Origin: JAADHG01 sp964418645
GTDB lineage: Bacteria; Bacteroidota; Bacteroidia; Flavobacteriales; Flavobacteriaceae
Direction: 5' to 3'
Length of the DNA: 38,526 nucleotides
Assembly: GCA_964418645.1 (NCBI GenBank)
Contig: CAYQME010000021.1
Span: 1-38,526, forward strand
The translations under genes were made by a program, and so were the position numbers. Numbering within the stretch: the first letter of the stretch is position 1; every line of letters starts with the position of its first letter. Under the pieces are notes generated by a model that saw only the letters and a list, made by a program, of their open reading frames with translations, did not search any database and was not told where the DNA came from. Shown here piece after piece: positions 15,217 to 23,018 of this stretch.

Positions 15217-15833
15217 TATATATAAATTTTAAATTTTTTTAATTGATCGCTAAGAAGTGCGGCCTCTTTAAAATGAATACCATGTATTCCTAATTGATTA
15301 GCAGTATTTACATTTATTAAATTGTCATCGATGAATACTGAATTTTTAGCATTAATATTATAGCGTTCCAAGGTAATATTATAAATATCCACAAAAGGTT
15401 TTCTGGTTTTTTCTTCACCGGATACTACAATACCTTCAAACCAATGCAAAAACTCGAAACGATTTAAAGCTATTGGGAAGGTTTCATGACTCCAATTTGT
15501 CAATGCAACTATTTTGTAACTTTTTGATTTTATAAGTTTATCAAGAATGTCAACAGTTTCAGTTATTTCATCACCTAACATATCAACCCAACGACCATAA
15601 AACAGTTTAATTAGATCTTCGTATTCTGGAAAAAGTACAATACGTTCTTGGGTTGCTTTAGCCATTGGATATCCTGCATCCTGATTTTCATTCCATTCAT
15701 TTGTGCAAATGTTATCAAAAAACCATTGCATTTTTTCTCTATCACCATGAAACACTTCTAAATATACATATTCAGGATTCCAATCAATTAATACACCACC
15801 TAGGTCAAAAATTATGGTATCAATTTTATTCAT
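15216..15833 (-). CDS. HAD-superfamily hydrolase (YihX-like)
   Basis: A 205-residue phosphatase of the haloacid dehalogenase superfamily with a helical cap. Motif I is IIFDLGGVLIDWNP with the nucleophile Asp10; motif II is the Thr/Ser of VALTNWSHE; the motif III lysine lies in EEKTRKPFVDIY; motif IV is SVFIDDNLINV. The D-L-G-G-V form of motif I and the NWSHETF segment resemble E. coli YihX, which hydrolyses alpha-glucose-1-phosphate, but the substrate here is not determined. It begins 9 bases after the prfB stop and overlaps the arsC start, so it is cotranscribed with both. Confidence 0.9.
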   Translation of the reverse strand: MNKIDTIIFDLGGVLIDWNPEYVYLEVFHGDREKMQWFFDNICTNEWNENQDAGYPMAKATQERIVLFPEYEDLIKLFYGRWVDMLGDEITETVDILDKLIKSKSYKIVALTNWSHETFPIALNRFEFLHWFEGIVVSGEEKTRKPFVDIYNITLERYNINAKNSVFIDDNLINVNTANQLGIHGIHFKEAALLSDQLKKFKIYI

Positions 15834-15842
15834 TATAAATTT

Positions 15843-16932
15843 TTATTTTTGCCCCATCAGCATTAAATACGCTTTTAAAAAGGCTTCAATATGTCCATCC
15901 ATTACAGCGTCAACATTTCCTGTTTCATACCCAGAGCGCACATCTTTTACTAACTTATAAGGATGCATCACATAATTTCGTATTTGGCTTCCCCATTCAA
16001 TCTTCATTTTACCAGCTTCAATATCTTCACGTTGCGCTAATTGCTTTTTAAGTTCAATTTCATACAATTGCGATTTAAGCATTTGTAATGCACGTGCTCT
16101 ATTATCATGCTGTGAGCGTGTTTCAGAACACGAAATTTGTATGCCAGTGGGTTTGTGCGTTAATTGTACTTTGGTTTCTACCTTATTCACATTTTGACCT
16201 CCAGCACCACTTGAGCGTGCTGTTACAATTTCAATATCTGCCGGATTAATTTCAATTTCTATGGTATCATCAACAAGAGGATAAACGTAAACTGATGCAA
16301 AACTAGTGTGTCGTTTTGCATTACTATCAAAAGGTGAGATTCTAACTAAACGATGAACACCATTTTCTCCCTTTAACCAACCAAAAGCAAAATCGCCTTC
16401 AATTTCAATAGTTACGGTTTTAATTCCTGCGGTATCACCTTCTTGATAGTTGAGTTCACGTACTTTGAATTTATTTTTTTCAGCATACATCAAGTACATC
16501 CGTAATAACATTTGCGCCCAATCACAACTTTCAGTTCCTCCAGCGCCTGCGGTAATTTGAAGGACTGCACTTAAGCTATCACCTTCATCGGACAACATAT
16601 TTTTAAACTCTATATCTTCTAAAAGAGCTTTTGTTTTTTGAAACTGTGCTTCAATTTCTTCATCTGTCGATTCACCTTCTTTATAAAAGTCATAAAGTAC
16701 TTCTAAATCACTGGTAAAATCTTTTAGAGTATTAAAGTCTTCAACCCATTTCTTTTTTGCACGAAGCGATTTCATTATAATTTCAGCAGCTTTGGAGTCA
16801 TTCCAAAAATTAGGGTCAAACGTTTGCTCCTCTTCGTTTTGTATTTCTATCTCTTTGGCATCAATGTCAAAGATACCTCCTTAACGCACCAAGGCGCTCA
16901 ATAAGATCTTTAATTTGATCGGATGTTACCAT
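15843..16932 (-). CDS. prfB: Peptide chain release factor 2, with programmed +1 frameshift
   Basis: RF2 terminates translation at UGA and UAA. The gene is in two frames. A 21-codon leader starts at ATG 16932 and ends in an in-frame TGA (16867-16869); a +1 slip on CTT moves into the main frame at GAC (16868-16866), giving about 362 residues, the usual RF2 length. The slip site AGGAGG-TAT-CTT-TGA-C is the classic RF2 autoregulatory signal. In full-length numbering the codon-recognition motif SPF is at about 199-201 (VRISPFDSN) and the catalytic GGQ at about 244-246 (SGAGGQNVNK). A caller that ignores the shift would start wrongly at the ATG at 16775 and lose 52 residues. It is the first gene of the prfB-HAD-arsC unit. 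Confidence 0.96.
16866..16881 (-). promoter_or_regulatory. RF2 programmed frameshift signal
   Basis: On the minus strand AGGAGGTATCTTTGAC: an internal Shine-Dalgarno-like AGGAGG, a 3-base spacer, the slippery CTT and the poorly terminating TGA-C context. Low RF2 lets ribosomes pause on TGA and slip +1. The internal anti-SD pairing is notable because genes in this phylum are normally initiated without SD sequences. Confidence 0.95.
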
Positions 16933-16936
16933 ATAA

Positions 16937-16956
16937 TTTGCTTTTAAGCAAAAGTA
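16937..16956 (-). promoter_or_regulatory. -7 box and dyad just upstream of prfB
   Basis: On the minus strand TACTTTTG (16956-16949) matches TAnnTTTG. It overlaps a perfect inverted repeat, TTTGCTT-AA-AAGCAAA (16952-16937), that ends only 4 bases before the prfB ATG. The dyad could be an operator or a hairpin at the 5' end of the very short leader. Confidence 0.4.
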
Positions 16957-17134
16957 AAATTTATAATCTTTAGAGAAAATTAATACCCAGTTATTTTATA
17001 AAAGTTAAAAAGAAAGAAGCTTGTTCTTAATTCTTTTTTGTAATCATTTATTTATGTAGTTTTATAAGCTAATTCCAAAGAATAATACCAATCAAGATTA
17101 ATAATATATAGTTATTATCTGTAAACCAATCTAA

Positions 17135-19534
17135 ATGAAAAAATATAATATCATGCCCATTTTATTATTATGGGTTAGTGTTAGTTTTTCGCAATCATTC
17201 AGCGAAAAGAAACTAGAAAATTTTAAAGGTTATTTTAACTTCTTTTATGAAGAATCTCAAGATAAAATGTTTCTTGAAGTTAAGAATCTTGACCAAGAAT
17301 TTTTATATGTAAGTTCATTGTCGAGCGGCATAGGTTCCAACAACATAGGATTAGATAGAGGACAATTAGGAGGGGAACGCGTTGTAAAATTTATCAAAGC
17401 CGGAAATAAATTGCTACTTGTACAACCTAACCAAGATTATAGAGCTATTACTAATAATGAGTTAGAACGGAAAAGTATAGAGCAAGCATTTGCCAAATCG
17501 GTACTTTTTGGGTTTAAAATTATAGAAACTAAAAATGATAGTTTTATAATAGATATAACACCTTTTTTAATGCAGGATACACATGGCGTTTCTAACCGAT
17601 TAAAACGTTCTAATGAAGGGATGTACAAATTAGACCTCAGTAAAAGTGCATTGAATATGGAGCGCACCAAAGCGTTTCCAAAAAATGTGGAGTTTGATGT
17701 AATCTTAACTTTTAAAGGGCAACCAACAGGGCGCAACTTAAGAAGTGTAACACCAACGGCATCATTAGTAACAGTAACACAACATCATTCGTTTATAGAG
17801 CTTCCTGATAATAATTATAAACCTAGAGTTTTTGATGTACGAAGTGGTGCTATTCCGATGTCTTATATGGATTATGCAACGCCTATCCAAGAACAAATAC
17901 GTAAGCGATTTGTTATACGGCATCGTTTGGAAAAGAAAAACCCTAATGCAGCAATTAGTGAAGCCAAAGAACCTATTATTTATTATTTAGACAATGGTAC
18001 TCCCGAACCAGTACGTTCTGCATTATTAAAAGGAGCCAGTTGGTGGAATCAAGCTTACGAAGCTATTGGGTTTAAAGATGCTTTTCAGGTAAAAATGCTG
18101 CCTGCAGATGCTGATCCTATGGACTGCAGATACAATGTTATTCAATGGGTGCATCGTTCTACTAGAGGCTGGAGTTATGGAGGTAGTGTTGTAGACCCAA
18201 GAACAGGAGAAATTATTAAAGGGCATGTTAGTTTAGGGAGTTTACGTGTACGACAAGATTTTTTAATTGCACAAGCTTTGATGAATAAACCATTTGCAGA
18301 ACGTGACTATAATTACCAACCGATGTTAGAAATGGCATTGGCAAGAATACGTCAATTAGGTGCACACGAAGTCGGTCATACTTTAGGATTTACGCACAAC
18401 TTTGCTGCAAGTATTAGCAACAGAGCATCAGTAATGGATTATCCACATCCATTAATTACATTAGAAGGAAATAAAATAGATTTAAGCAATGCTTATGCAA
18501 CAGGTATTGGTGATTGGGATAAAGTAACAGTGGCTTATAGTTATTCAGAATTTGATAAAAATGAAAATGAAAGAGCCGAACTCAATAAAATACTTGATAA
18601 AGCTAAGAATGATGGATTGCGTTTTATTGCAGATAGTGATGCACGCCCGCAAGGAGGAGCACATGCTTTGGCTCACCTTTGGGATAATGGTAAAACGGCT
18701 TCTGAAGGATTAGAGGCGGTTTTAAAAGTGAGAGCAATAGCCATTTCAAATTTCTCAAAAGATAACATTCGCACTAACGAACCATACTCAGTTTTAGAAG
18801 ATGTGTTTGTGCCATTGTATTTCTTTCATCGTTATCAAACTGAAGCAGCAACAAAAGTGGTTGGTGGATTAGATTATAACTATGCGGTTAAAGGAGACGG
18901 ACAGTTTACCACAAAACTTGTAGATGTTAAAGAACAACGCAAAACACTTAAAACAGTTTTAAAAACACTAGATGCTGAAGTATTGGCTATTCCGAAAAAT
19001 AAACTAGATTTATTTCCACCACGAGCTTTTGCATATCCAAGAACAAGAGAATCTTTTAAAGGCAAAACAGGTGTTGGTTTTGATGCCTTAAGTGTGGTAT
19101 CTACCGCAAGTGATATGACTTTGAGCTTATTGTTGCATCCGCAACGTGCCAATCGTTTGTTACAGCAAAAGAGTATTGATAGCAATCAATTAAGTTTAGA
19201 TGAAGTGTTGCAAACTATTATTAATCAAACGTTTAATAAAAATTATAAAGATGCATATTTAAATGAAGTTCAACAAATGATAAATCAAAATGTGCTAAAA
19301 TACATTATGAATTTAGCGGTTAATGATAATGCGTATTTTCAAGTGAATGCGATAGCAAACAAAGCCATAAAATCAATTTATGAAGGCTTAGATAATTCAG
19401 ATTATTCCAATCAATATAAGCGATTAATAAAACGCTTTAATGAAGAACCAGAAGAGTTCAAACTAGAGGCGTCACCAAAAATCCCTGATGGTTCACCAAT
19501 TGGAAGTGATATTTGTAGTTATACCTCAAATTGA
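17135..19534 (+). CDS. Secreted zinc-dependent metalloprotease (DUF5117/DUF4953 type)
   Basis: A 799-residue predicted extracytoplasmic protease. The N-terminus is a signal peptide (MKKYNIMPILLLWVSVSFSQ). Residues about 30-200 match the DUF5118/DUF5117 region of Bacteroidota metalloproteases (FYEESQDKMFLEV, LDRGQLGGERVV). The catalytic zinc motif is H411-E-V-G-H415-T-L-G-F-T-H421, the HExxHxxGxxH of metzincins. A Met-turn candidate, Met434, lies in SVMDYPHP. The C-terminal half (DUF4953) contains LYFFHRYQTEAATKVVGGLDYNY and ends at residue 799. No inhibitor or T9SS C-terminal signal is evident. Physiological substrates are unknown; it is monocistronic and followed by two short repeats. Confidence 0.92.
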   Translation: MKKYNIMPILLLWVSVSFSQSFSEKKLENFKGYFNFFYEESQDKMFLEVKNLDQEFLYVSSLSSGIGSNNIGLDRGQLGGERVVKFIKAGNKLLLVQPNQDYRAITNNELERKSIEQAFAKSVLFGFKIIETKNDSFIIDITPFLMQDTHGVSNRLKRSNEGMYKLDLSKSALNMERTKAFPKNVEFDVILTFKGQPTGRNLRSVTPTASLVTVTQHHSFIELPDNNYKPRVFDVRSGAIPMSYMDYATPIQEQIRKRFVIRHRLEKKNPNAAISEAKEPIIYYLDNGTPEPVRSALLKGASWWNQAYEAIGFKDAFQVKMLPADADPMDCRYNVIQWVHRSTRGWSYGGSVVDPRTGEIIKGHVSLGSLRVRQDFLIAQALMNKPFAERDYNYQPMLEMALARIRQLGAHEVGHTLGFTHNFAASISNRASVMDYPHPLITLEGNKIDLSNAYATGIGDWDKVTVAYSYSEFDKNENERAELNKILDKAKNDGLRFIADSDARPQGGAHALAHLWDNGKTASEGLEAVLKVRAIAISNFSKDNIRTNEPYSVLEDVFVPLYFFHRYQTEAATKVVGGLDYNYAVKGDGQFTTKLVDVKEQRKTLKTVLKTLDAEVLAIPKNKLDLFPPRAFAYPRTRESFKGKTGVGFDALSVVSTASDMTLSLLLHPQRANRLLQQKSIDSNQLSLDEVLQTIINQTFNKNYKDAYLNEVQQMINQNVLKYIMNLAVNDNAYFQVNAIANKAIKSIYEGLDNSDYSNQYKRLIKRFNEEPEEFKLEASPKIPDGSPIGSDICSYTSN

Positions 19535-19540
19535 TTTAAG

Positions 19541-19565
19541 TGTCAGGTTGAGCGCAGTCGAAACC
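19541..19565. repeat. Intergenic repeat resembling a widespread Bacteroidota element
   Basis: The 25 bases beginning TGTCAGGTTGAGCGCAGTCG and ending AAACC closely resemble a short repeat that I recall between genes in many Bacteroidota genomes (TGTCAGGCTGAGCGCAGTCG form). It is GC-richer than its surroundings and lies 7 bases after the protease stop. Only one copy is visible in this window, so the repeat status rests on memory. Confidence 0.45.
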
Positions 19566-19599
19566 TTAAGAAATAAAATTATTAACTAAAAAAGATTTC

Positions 19600-19617
19600 T
19601 CCCGATAGCTATCGGGA
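19600..19617. repeat. Palindromic repeat TCCCGATAGCTATCGGGA
   Basis: A perfect 18-base palindrome 10 bases before the threonine aldolase ATG. I recall the same palindrome scattered between genes in flavobacterial genomes. It has no T-run after it, so it is not a terminator. It could fold at the front of the ltaE message. Confidence 0.55.
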
Positions 19618-19627
19618 TTAATGGGAA

Positions 19628-20650
19628 ATGAATATGATAATAGATTTAAGAAGCGATACCGTAACCAAGCCAACACAAGGCATGTTGGATGCCATGATGA
19701 GTGCACAAGTTGGTGACGATGTTTTTAAAGAAGACCCAACCGTTAATGCTCTAGAAGAAAAAATAGCCAACATGTTTGGTAAAAGCAACGCCTTGTTTTT
19801 TCCTAGCGGGAGTATGGCAAATCAAACCGCTATAAAGCTGCATACAAATCCGAGTGAGCAGGTGATTTGCGATAAATATGCGCACATTTACAATTATGAA
19901 GCTGGAGGTGTTTCTGCTAATAGTGGAGCGTCTTGTAATCTTATTGATGGTAATCGTGGTATGTTTACTGCAAATCAAGTTATAGAGGCTATTAATCCAG
20001 ATGCGTTTTATTACAGCCAAACCAGTTTGGTAGCAGTTGAAAATACCACCAATAAAGGAGGAGGAGCGTGTTGGGATTTTACTGAGATTTTAAAAATTCG
20101 AAAAGTATGTGACGATAATAATTTAGGTTACCATTTAGATGGCGCACGTATTTGGAATGCTTTAGTTGCTAATAATGAAACGGCATTGCAATATGGTGAG
20201 GTATTCGATACCATTTCGGTATGTTTAAGTAAAGGCTTGGGTTGTCCTATAGGTTCGGTTTTGGTGGGTGACGAAGAGATTATGAAAAACGCCATTCGCG
20301 TTCGAAAGATATTTGGTGGTAATTTAAGGCAAGTGGGTTATCTTGCAGCAGCAGGGCTGTATGCTTTAGATAATAATATTGAAAGACTTGTTGATGACCA
20401 TAAAAAAGCCAAAGAAATAGGAGACGTTTTAAGCCAGTTACCGCTAATAAAAACCGTTGAACCTATTGAAACCAATATCATTATTTTTGAGTTAAATGAC
20501 GATGTAGATGAAGCTGCTTTTGTACAAAATCTTGCAGATGAAAATATTAAAATTATTGGAATGGGAGGCGGAAAGCTACGCATTGTAACACACTTGGATT
20601 ATACAGATGCCATGCATGAGAGGGTTTTAGGTGTTTTAAATAAAATATAA
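19628..20650 (+). CDS. ltaE: Low-specificity L-threonine aldolase
   Basis: A 340-residue PLP enzyme of fold type I (beta-eliminating lyase family) that cleaves L-threonine/allo-threonine to glycine and acetaldehyde. Family features: IDLRSDTVTKPTQGML at the start, VGDDVFKEDPTVNALEE, the PLP-contacting FPSGSMANQTAIK, HLDGARIWNA with the cofactor Asp, and the Schiff-base Lys202 in CLSKGLGCPIGSVLVG. The length is normal. The start could also be the second Met (codon 3). The gene is flanked by intergenic repeats on both sides and has no obvious operon partner. Confidence 0.95.
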   Translation: MNMIIDLRSDTVTKPTQGMLDAMMSAQVGDDVFKEDPTVNALEEKIANMFGKSNALFFPSGSMANQTAIKLHTNPSEQVICDKYAHIYNYEAGGVSANSGASCNLIDGNRGMFTANQVIEAINPDAFYYSQTSLVAVENTTNKGGGACWDFTEILKIRKVCDDNNLGYHLDGARIWNALVANNETALQYGEVFDTISVCLSKGLGCPIGSVLVGDEEIMKNAIRVRKIFGGNLRQVGYLAAAGLYALDNNIERLVDDHKKAKEIGDVLSQLPLIKTVEPIETNIIIFELNDDVDEAAFVQNLADENIKIIGMGGGKLRIVTHLDYTDAMHERVLGVLNKI

Positions 20651-20674
20651 TAGCAATCCATTATTTTTTTCTTT

Positions 20675-20759
20675 CGTCATTGCGAACACAGTGAAGCAAT
20701 CTCATGATTAAAACTCTAATTAAACAGATTACCACGTCACTACGTTCCTCGTAATGACG
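20675..20759. repeat. Imperfect inverted-repeat element (REP/MITE-like), about 85 bases
   Basis: The left arm begins CGTCATTGCGAACACAGTGA and runs to AATCT at about 20702. The right arm, from 20726, ends CGTTCCTCGTAATGACG. The arms are imperfect reverse complements: CGTCATT-(G/A)-CGA, a GTGA block and a terminal AATCT are shared. Both arms resemble the CGTCATTGCGAGC...GCAATGACG palindromes known between genes in many bacteria. It lies in the 236-base gap between ltaE and the oligopeptidase gene. Confidence 0.6.
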
Positions 20760-20857
20760 TTAACACATTACTTGATTTCTTTAGGCTGTTAGCACAGGAC
20801 TACTTTTTCTTTTCTTTTCTCTTTTTTCATTTCTCTAATTCTATTAAATAATAATCT

Positions 20858-20865
20858 TATTTTTG
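20858..20865 (+). promoter_or_regulatory. -7 box (TATTTTTG) of the oligopeptidase gene
   Basis: TATTTTTG matches TAnnTTTG 21 bases before the ATG at 20887; no -33 TTG at normal spacing. Confidence 0.45.
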
Positions 20866-20886
20866 CGTACTCAATAAGATTCATAT

Positions 20887-22947
20887 ATGAGCAAACCTAT
20901 AAATCCTCCCAAAGCTAAAATCGTCCCAAAGCAACTAAAAATACATGACGACATTCGCATAGACAATTATTACTGGCTCAACGATAGAGAAAATCCGGAA
21001 GTGATTGATTACTTAGAGCACGAGAATACCTATTGCGACGCAATGCTAAAACATACTAAAGATTTTCAAACCAATTTGTTTGAAGAAATGAAGGCACGTA
21101 TTAAGGAAAATGATAGCTCAGTACCTTATAAATACAATGACTATTGGTATATTGTTAAGTTTGAAAAAGGAAAAGATTACCCTATTTACACACGGAAGAA
21201 AGCCATATTAGATGCCACGGAAGAAATTTTGTTCGATTGTAACGAGATGGCAAAAGGACATACATATTTTAAATTAACTGGAATAAATATAAGTCCTGAT
21301 AATACTTTAGTGTCCTACGGAATAGATACTGTGAGTCGCAGACAATATACGATTCATATTAAAAATTTGGTGACTGGTAAAATTTATAAAAAAGCTATAA
21401 AGAACACTACAGGAGGAGCCACTTGGGCAAACGATAATAAAACGCTCTTTTACACATCTAAAAATGAGCAGACTTTACGTTCAGATAAAATATATAAACA
21501 CAAATTGGGTGATGAAGTTGTAAATGATACGCTTATTTTTACTGAAACCGACGATACATTTGGTGTTACTGTTTCAAAAACAAAATCAAAAAAATATATT
21601 GTAATTGCAAGTTATAGCACGCTAACTACTGAATATCAAATTTTAAATGCTAATACTCCAAATGACGAGTTTAGAATATTTCAACCCAGAGTTAGAGGTT
21701 TAGAATACAGTATCAATCATTTTGAAAATGATTTTTATATCGTTACAAATGCAGATAAGGCGACCAATTTTAAGCTCATGAAGACCAATGAAAATACGAC
21801 AGAAATTGAACATTGGCAAGAAGTTATTGCACATAGAGAAGAAGTGATGTTAGAAGGGATAGATATTTTTAAAGCATTTTTGGTAATAAGCGAACGTCGC
21901 AATGGGTTAAACGAAATTAGAATTAAACCTTGGGATAATTCAGAAGAGTACTATTTACCATTTAACAACGAAACTTATACAGCTTATACCACAACAAATG
22001 TAGATTTTGATACCACTATCCTTCGCTATAGTTACCATTCGTTAACCACACCTGCATCGGTTATAGATTTCGACATGCGAACTAAAACCAAAGAAATCAA
22101 AAAAGAACAAGAAGTATTAGGAGGGAAGTTCAAAAAAGAAAATTATGTATCTGAGCGTATTTGGGCAACAGCAGACGATGGCACAAAAGTTCCCATTTCT
22201 TTGGTACATCACATTGATACTAAAAAAAGTAAAGAAACACCTTTGCTACTCTATGCTTATGGTTCTTACGGTTCAACTATAGATCCATATTTTTCAACCA
22301 TAAGACTGAGTTTGTTGGATAGAGGTTTTATATACGCTATTGCACATGTACGTGGTGGCGAGTATTTGGGAAGACAATGGTATGATAATGGAAAATTGCT
22401 TCACAAGAAAAACACATTTACCGATTTTATAGCCTGTTCTAATTTCTTAATTGAAGAAGGTTATACTTCTGCAAAACACCATTATGCTATGGGAGGAAGC
22501 GCAGGTGGTTTGTTAATAGGAGTTATCGTTAATTGGGCTTCTCAGCTTTATAATGGCATTGTAGCACAAGTCCCTTTTGTAGATGTTATTACTACGATGC
22601 TAGACGATAGTATTCCGTTAACAACAGGAGAGTATGACGAATGGGGAAATCCAAATGATGAGTTGTATTACGATTATATAAAATCATATTCTCCCTACGA
22701 TAATGTAGGCTCTGAAGCATATCCAAACCTCTTAATTACAGCAGGTTTGCACGATTCGCAAGTACAATATTGGGAACCAGCAAAATGGGTTGCTAAACTA
22801 AGAAACATTAAAAGAGTAAATAATATTTTATTATTAAAAACTAACATGGAAGCTGGTCATGGCGGTGCTTCCGGACGTTTTGAATCACTAAAAGAGGATG
22901 CATTAGAATATGCTTTTTTGTTAGATTTGGAAGGAAAAAACACATAA
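20887..22947 (+). CDS. ptrB: Oligopeptidase B-type S9 prolyl oligopeptidase family peptidase
   Basis: A 686-residue serine peptidase (family S9A) with an N-terminal beta-propeller (about 75-400) and a C-terminal alpha/beta hydrolase domain. The nucleophile Ser538 is in GGSAGG (AMGGSAGGLLIGVIVN), the acid Asp623 is in AGLHDSQVQYWEPAKW, and His658 is in MEAGHGGASGRF. The N-terminal YYWLNDRENPEVIDYLEHEN and the hydrolase segments YAYGSYGSTIDPYFS and HVRGGEYLGRQWYDNGK are typical of oligopeptidase B, which cleaves short peptides after Arg/Lys. No signal peptide is present, so it acts in the cytosol. It has its own promoter-like box. Confidence 0.94.
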   Translation: MSKPINPPKAKIVPKQLKIHDDIRIDNYYWLNDRENPEVIDYLEHENTYCDAMLKHTKDFQTNLFEEMKARIKENDSSVPYKYNDYWYIVKFEKGKDYPIYTRKKAILDATEEILFDCNEMAKGHTYFKLTGINISPDNTLVSYGIDTVSRRQYTIHIKNLVTGKIYKKAIKNTTGGATWANDNKTLFYTSKNEQTLRSDKIYKHKLGDEVVNDTLIFTETDDTFGVTVSKTKSKKYIVIASYSTLTTEYQILNANTPNDEFRIFQPRVRGLEYSINHFENDFYIVTNADKATNFKLMKTNENTTEIEHWQEVIAHREEVMLEGIDIFKAFLVISERRNGLNEIRIKPWDNSEEYYLPFNNETYTAYTTTNVDFDTTILRYSYHSLTTPASVIDFDMRTKTKEIKKEQEVLGGKFKKENYVSERIWATADDGTKVPISLVHHIDTKKSKETPLLLYAYGSYGSTIDPYFSTIRLSLLDRGFIYAIAHVRGGEYLGRQWYDNGKLLHKKNTFTDFIACSNFLIEEGYTSAKHHYAMGGSAGGLLIGVIVNWASQLYNGIVAQVPFVDVITTMLDDSIPLTTGEYDEWGNPNDELYYDYIKSYSPYDNVGSEAYPNLLITAGLHDSQVQYWEPAKWVAKLRNIKRVNNILLLKTNMEAGHGGASGRFESLKEDALEYAFLLDLEGKNT

Positions 22948-22963
22948 ATTCCAAAAATTATTA

Positions 22964-22971
22964 TATTTTTG
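22964..22971 (+). promoter_or_regulatory. -7 box (TATTTTTG) of the cysteine-synthase-like gene
   Basis: TATTTTTG matches TAnnTTTG 47 bases before the ATG at 23019. No -33 TTG is seen at 19 bases. Confidence 0.4.
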
Positions 22972-23018
22972 CCAAGTTAAAAGTTACATTTAATACATGT
23001 AACTCATAATATTATTTT

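Noticed and set aside
15843..16775. RF2 starting at ATG 16775
   Set aside because: It would lose 52 conserved N-terminal residues; the frameshift site and leader restore normal RF2.
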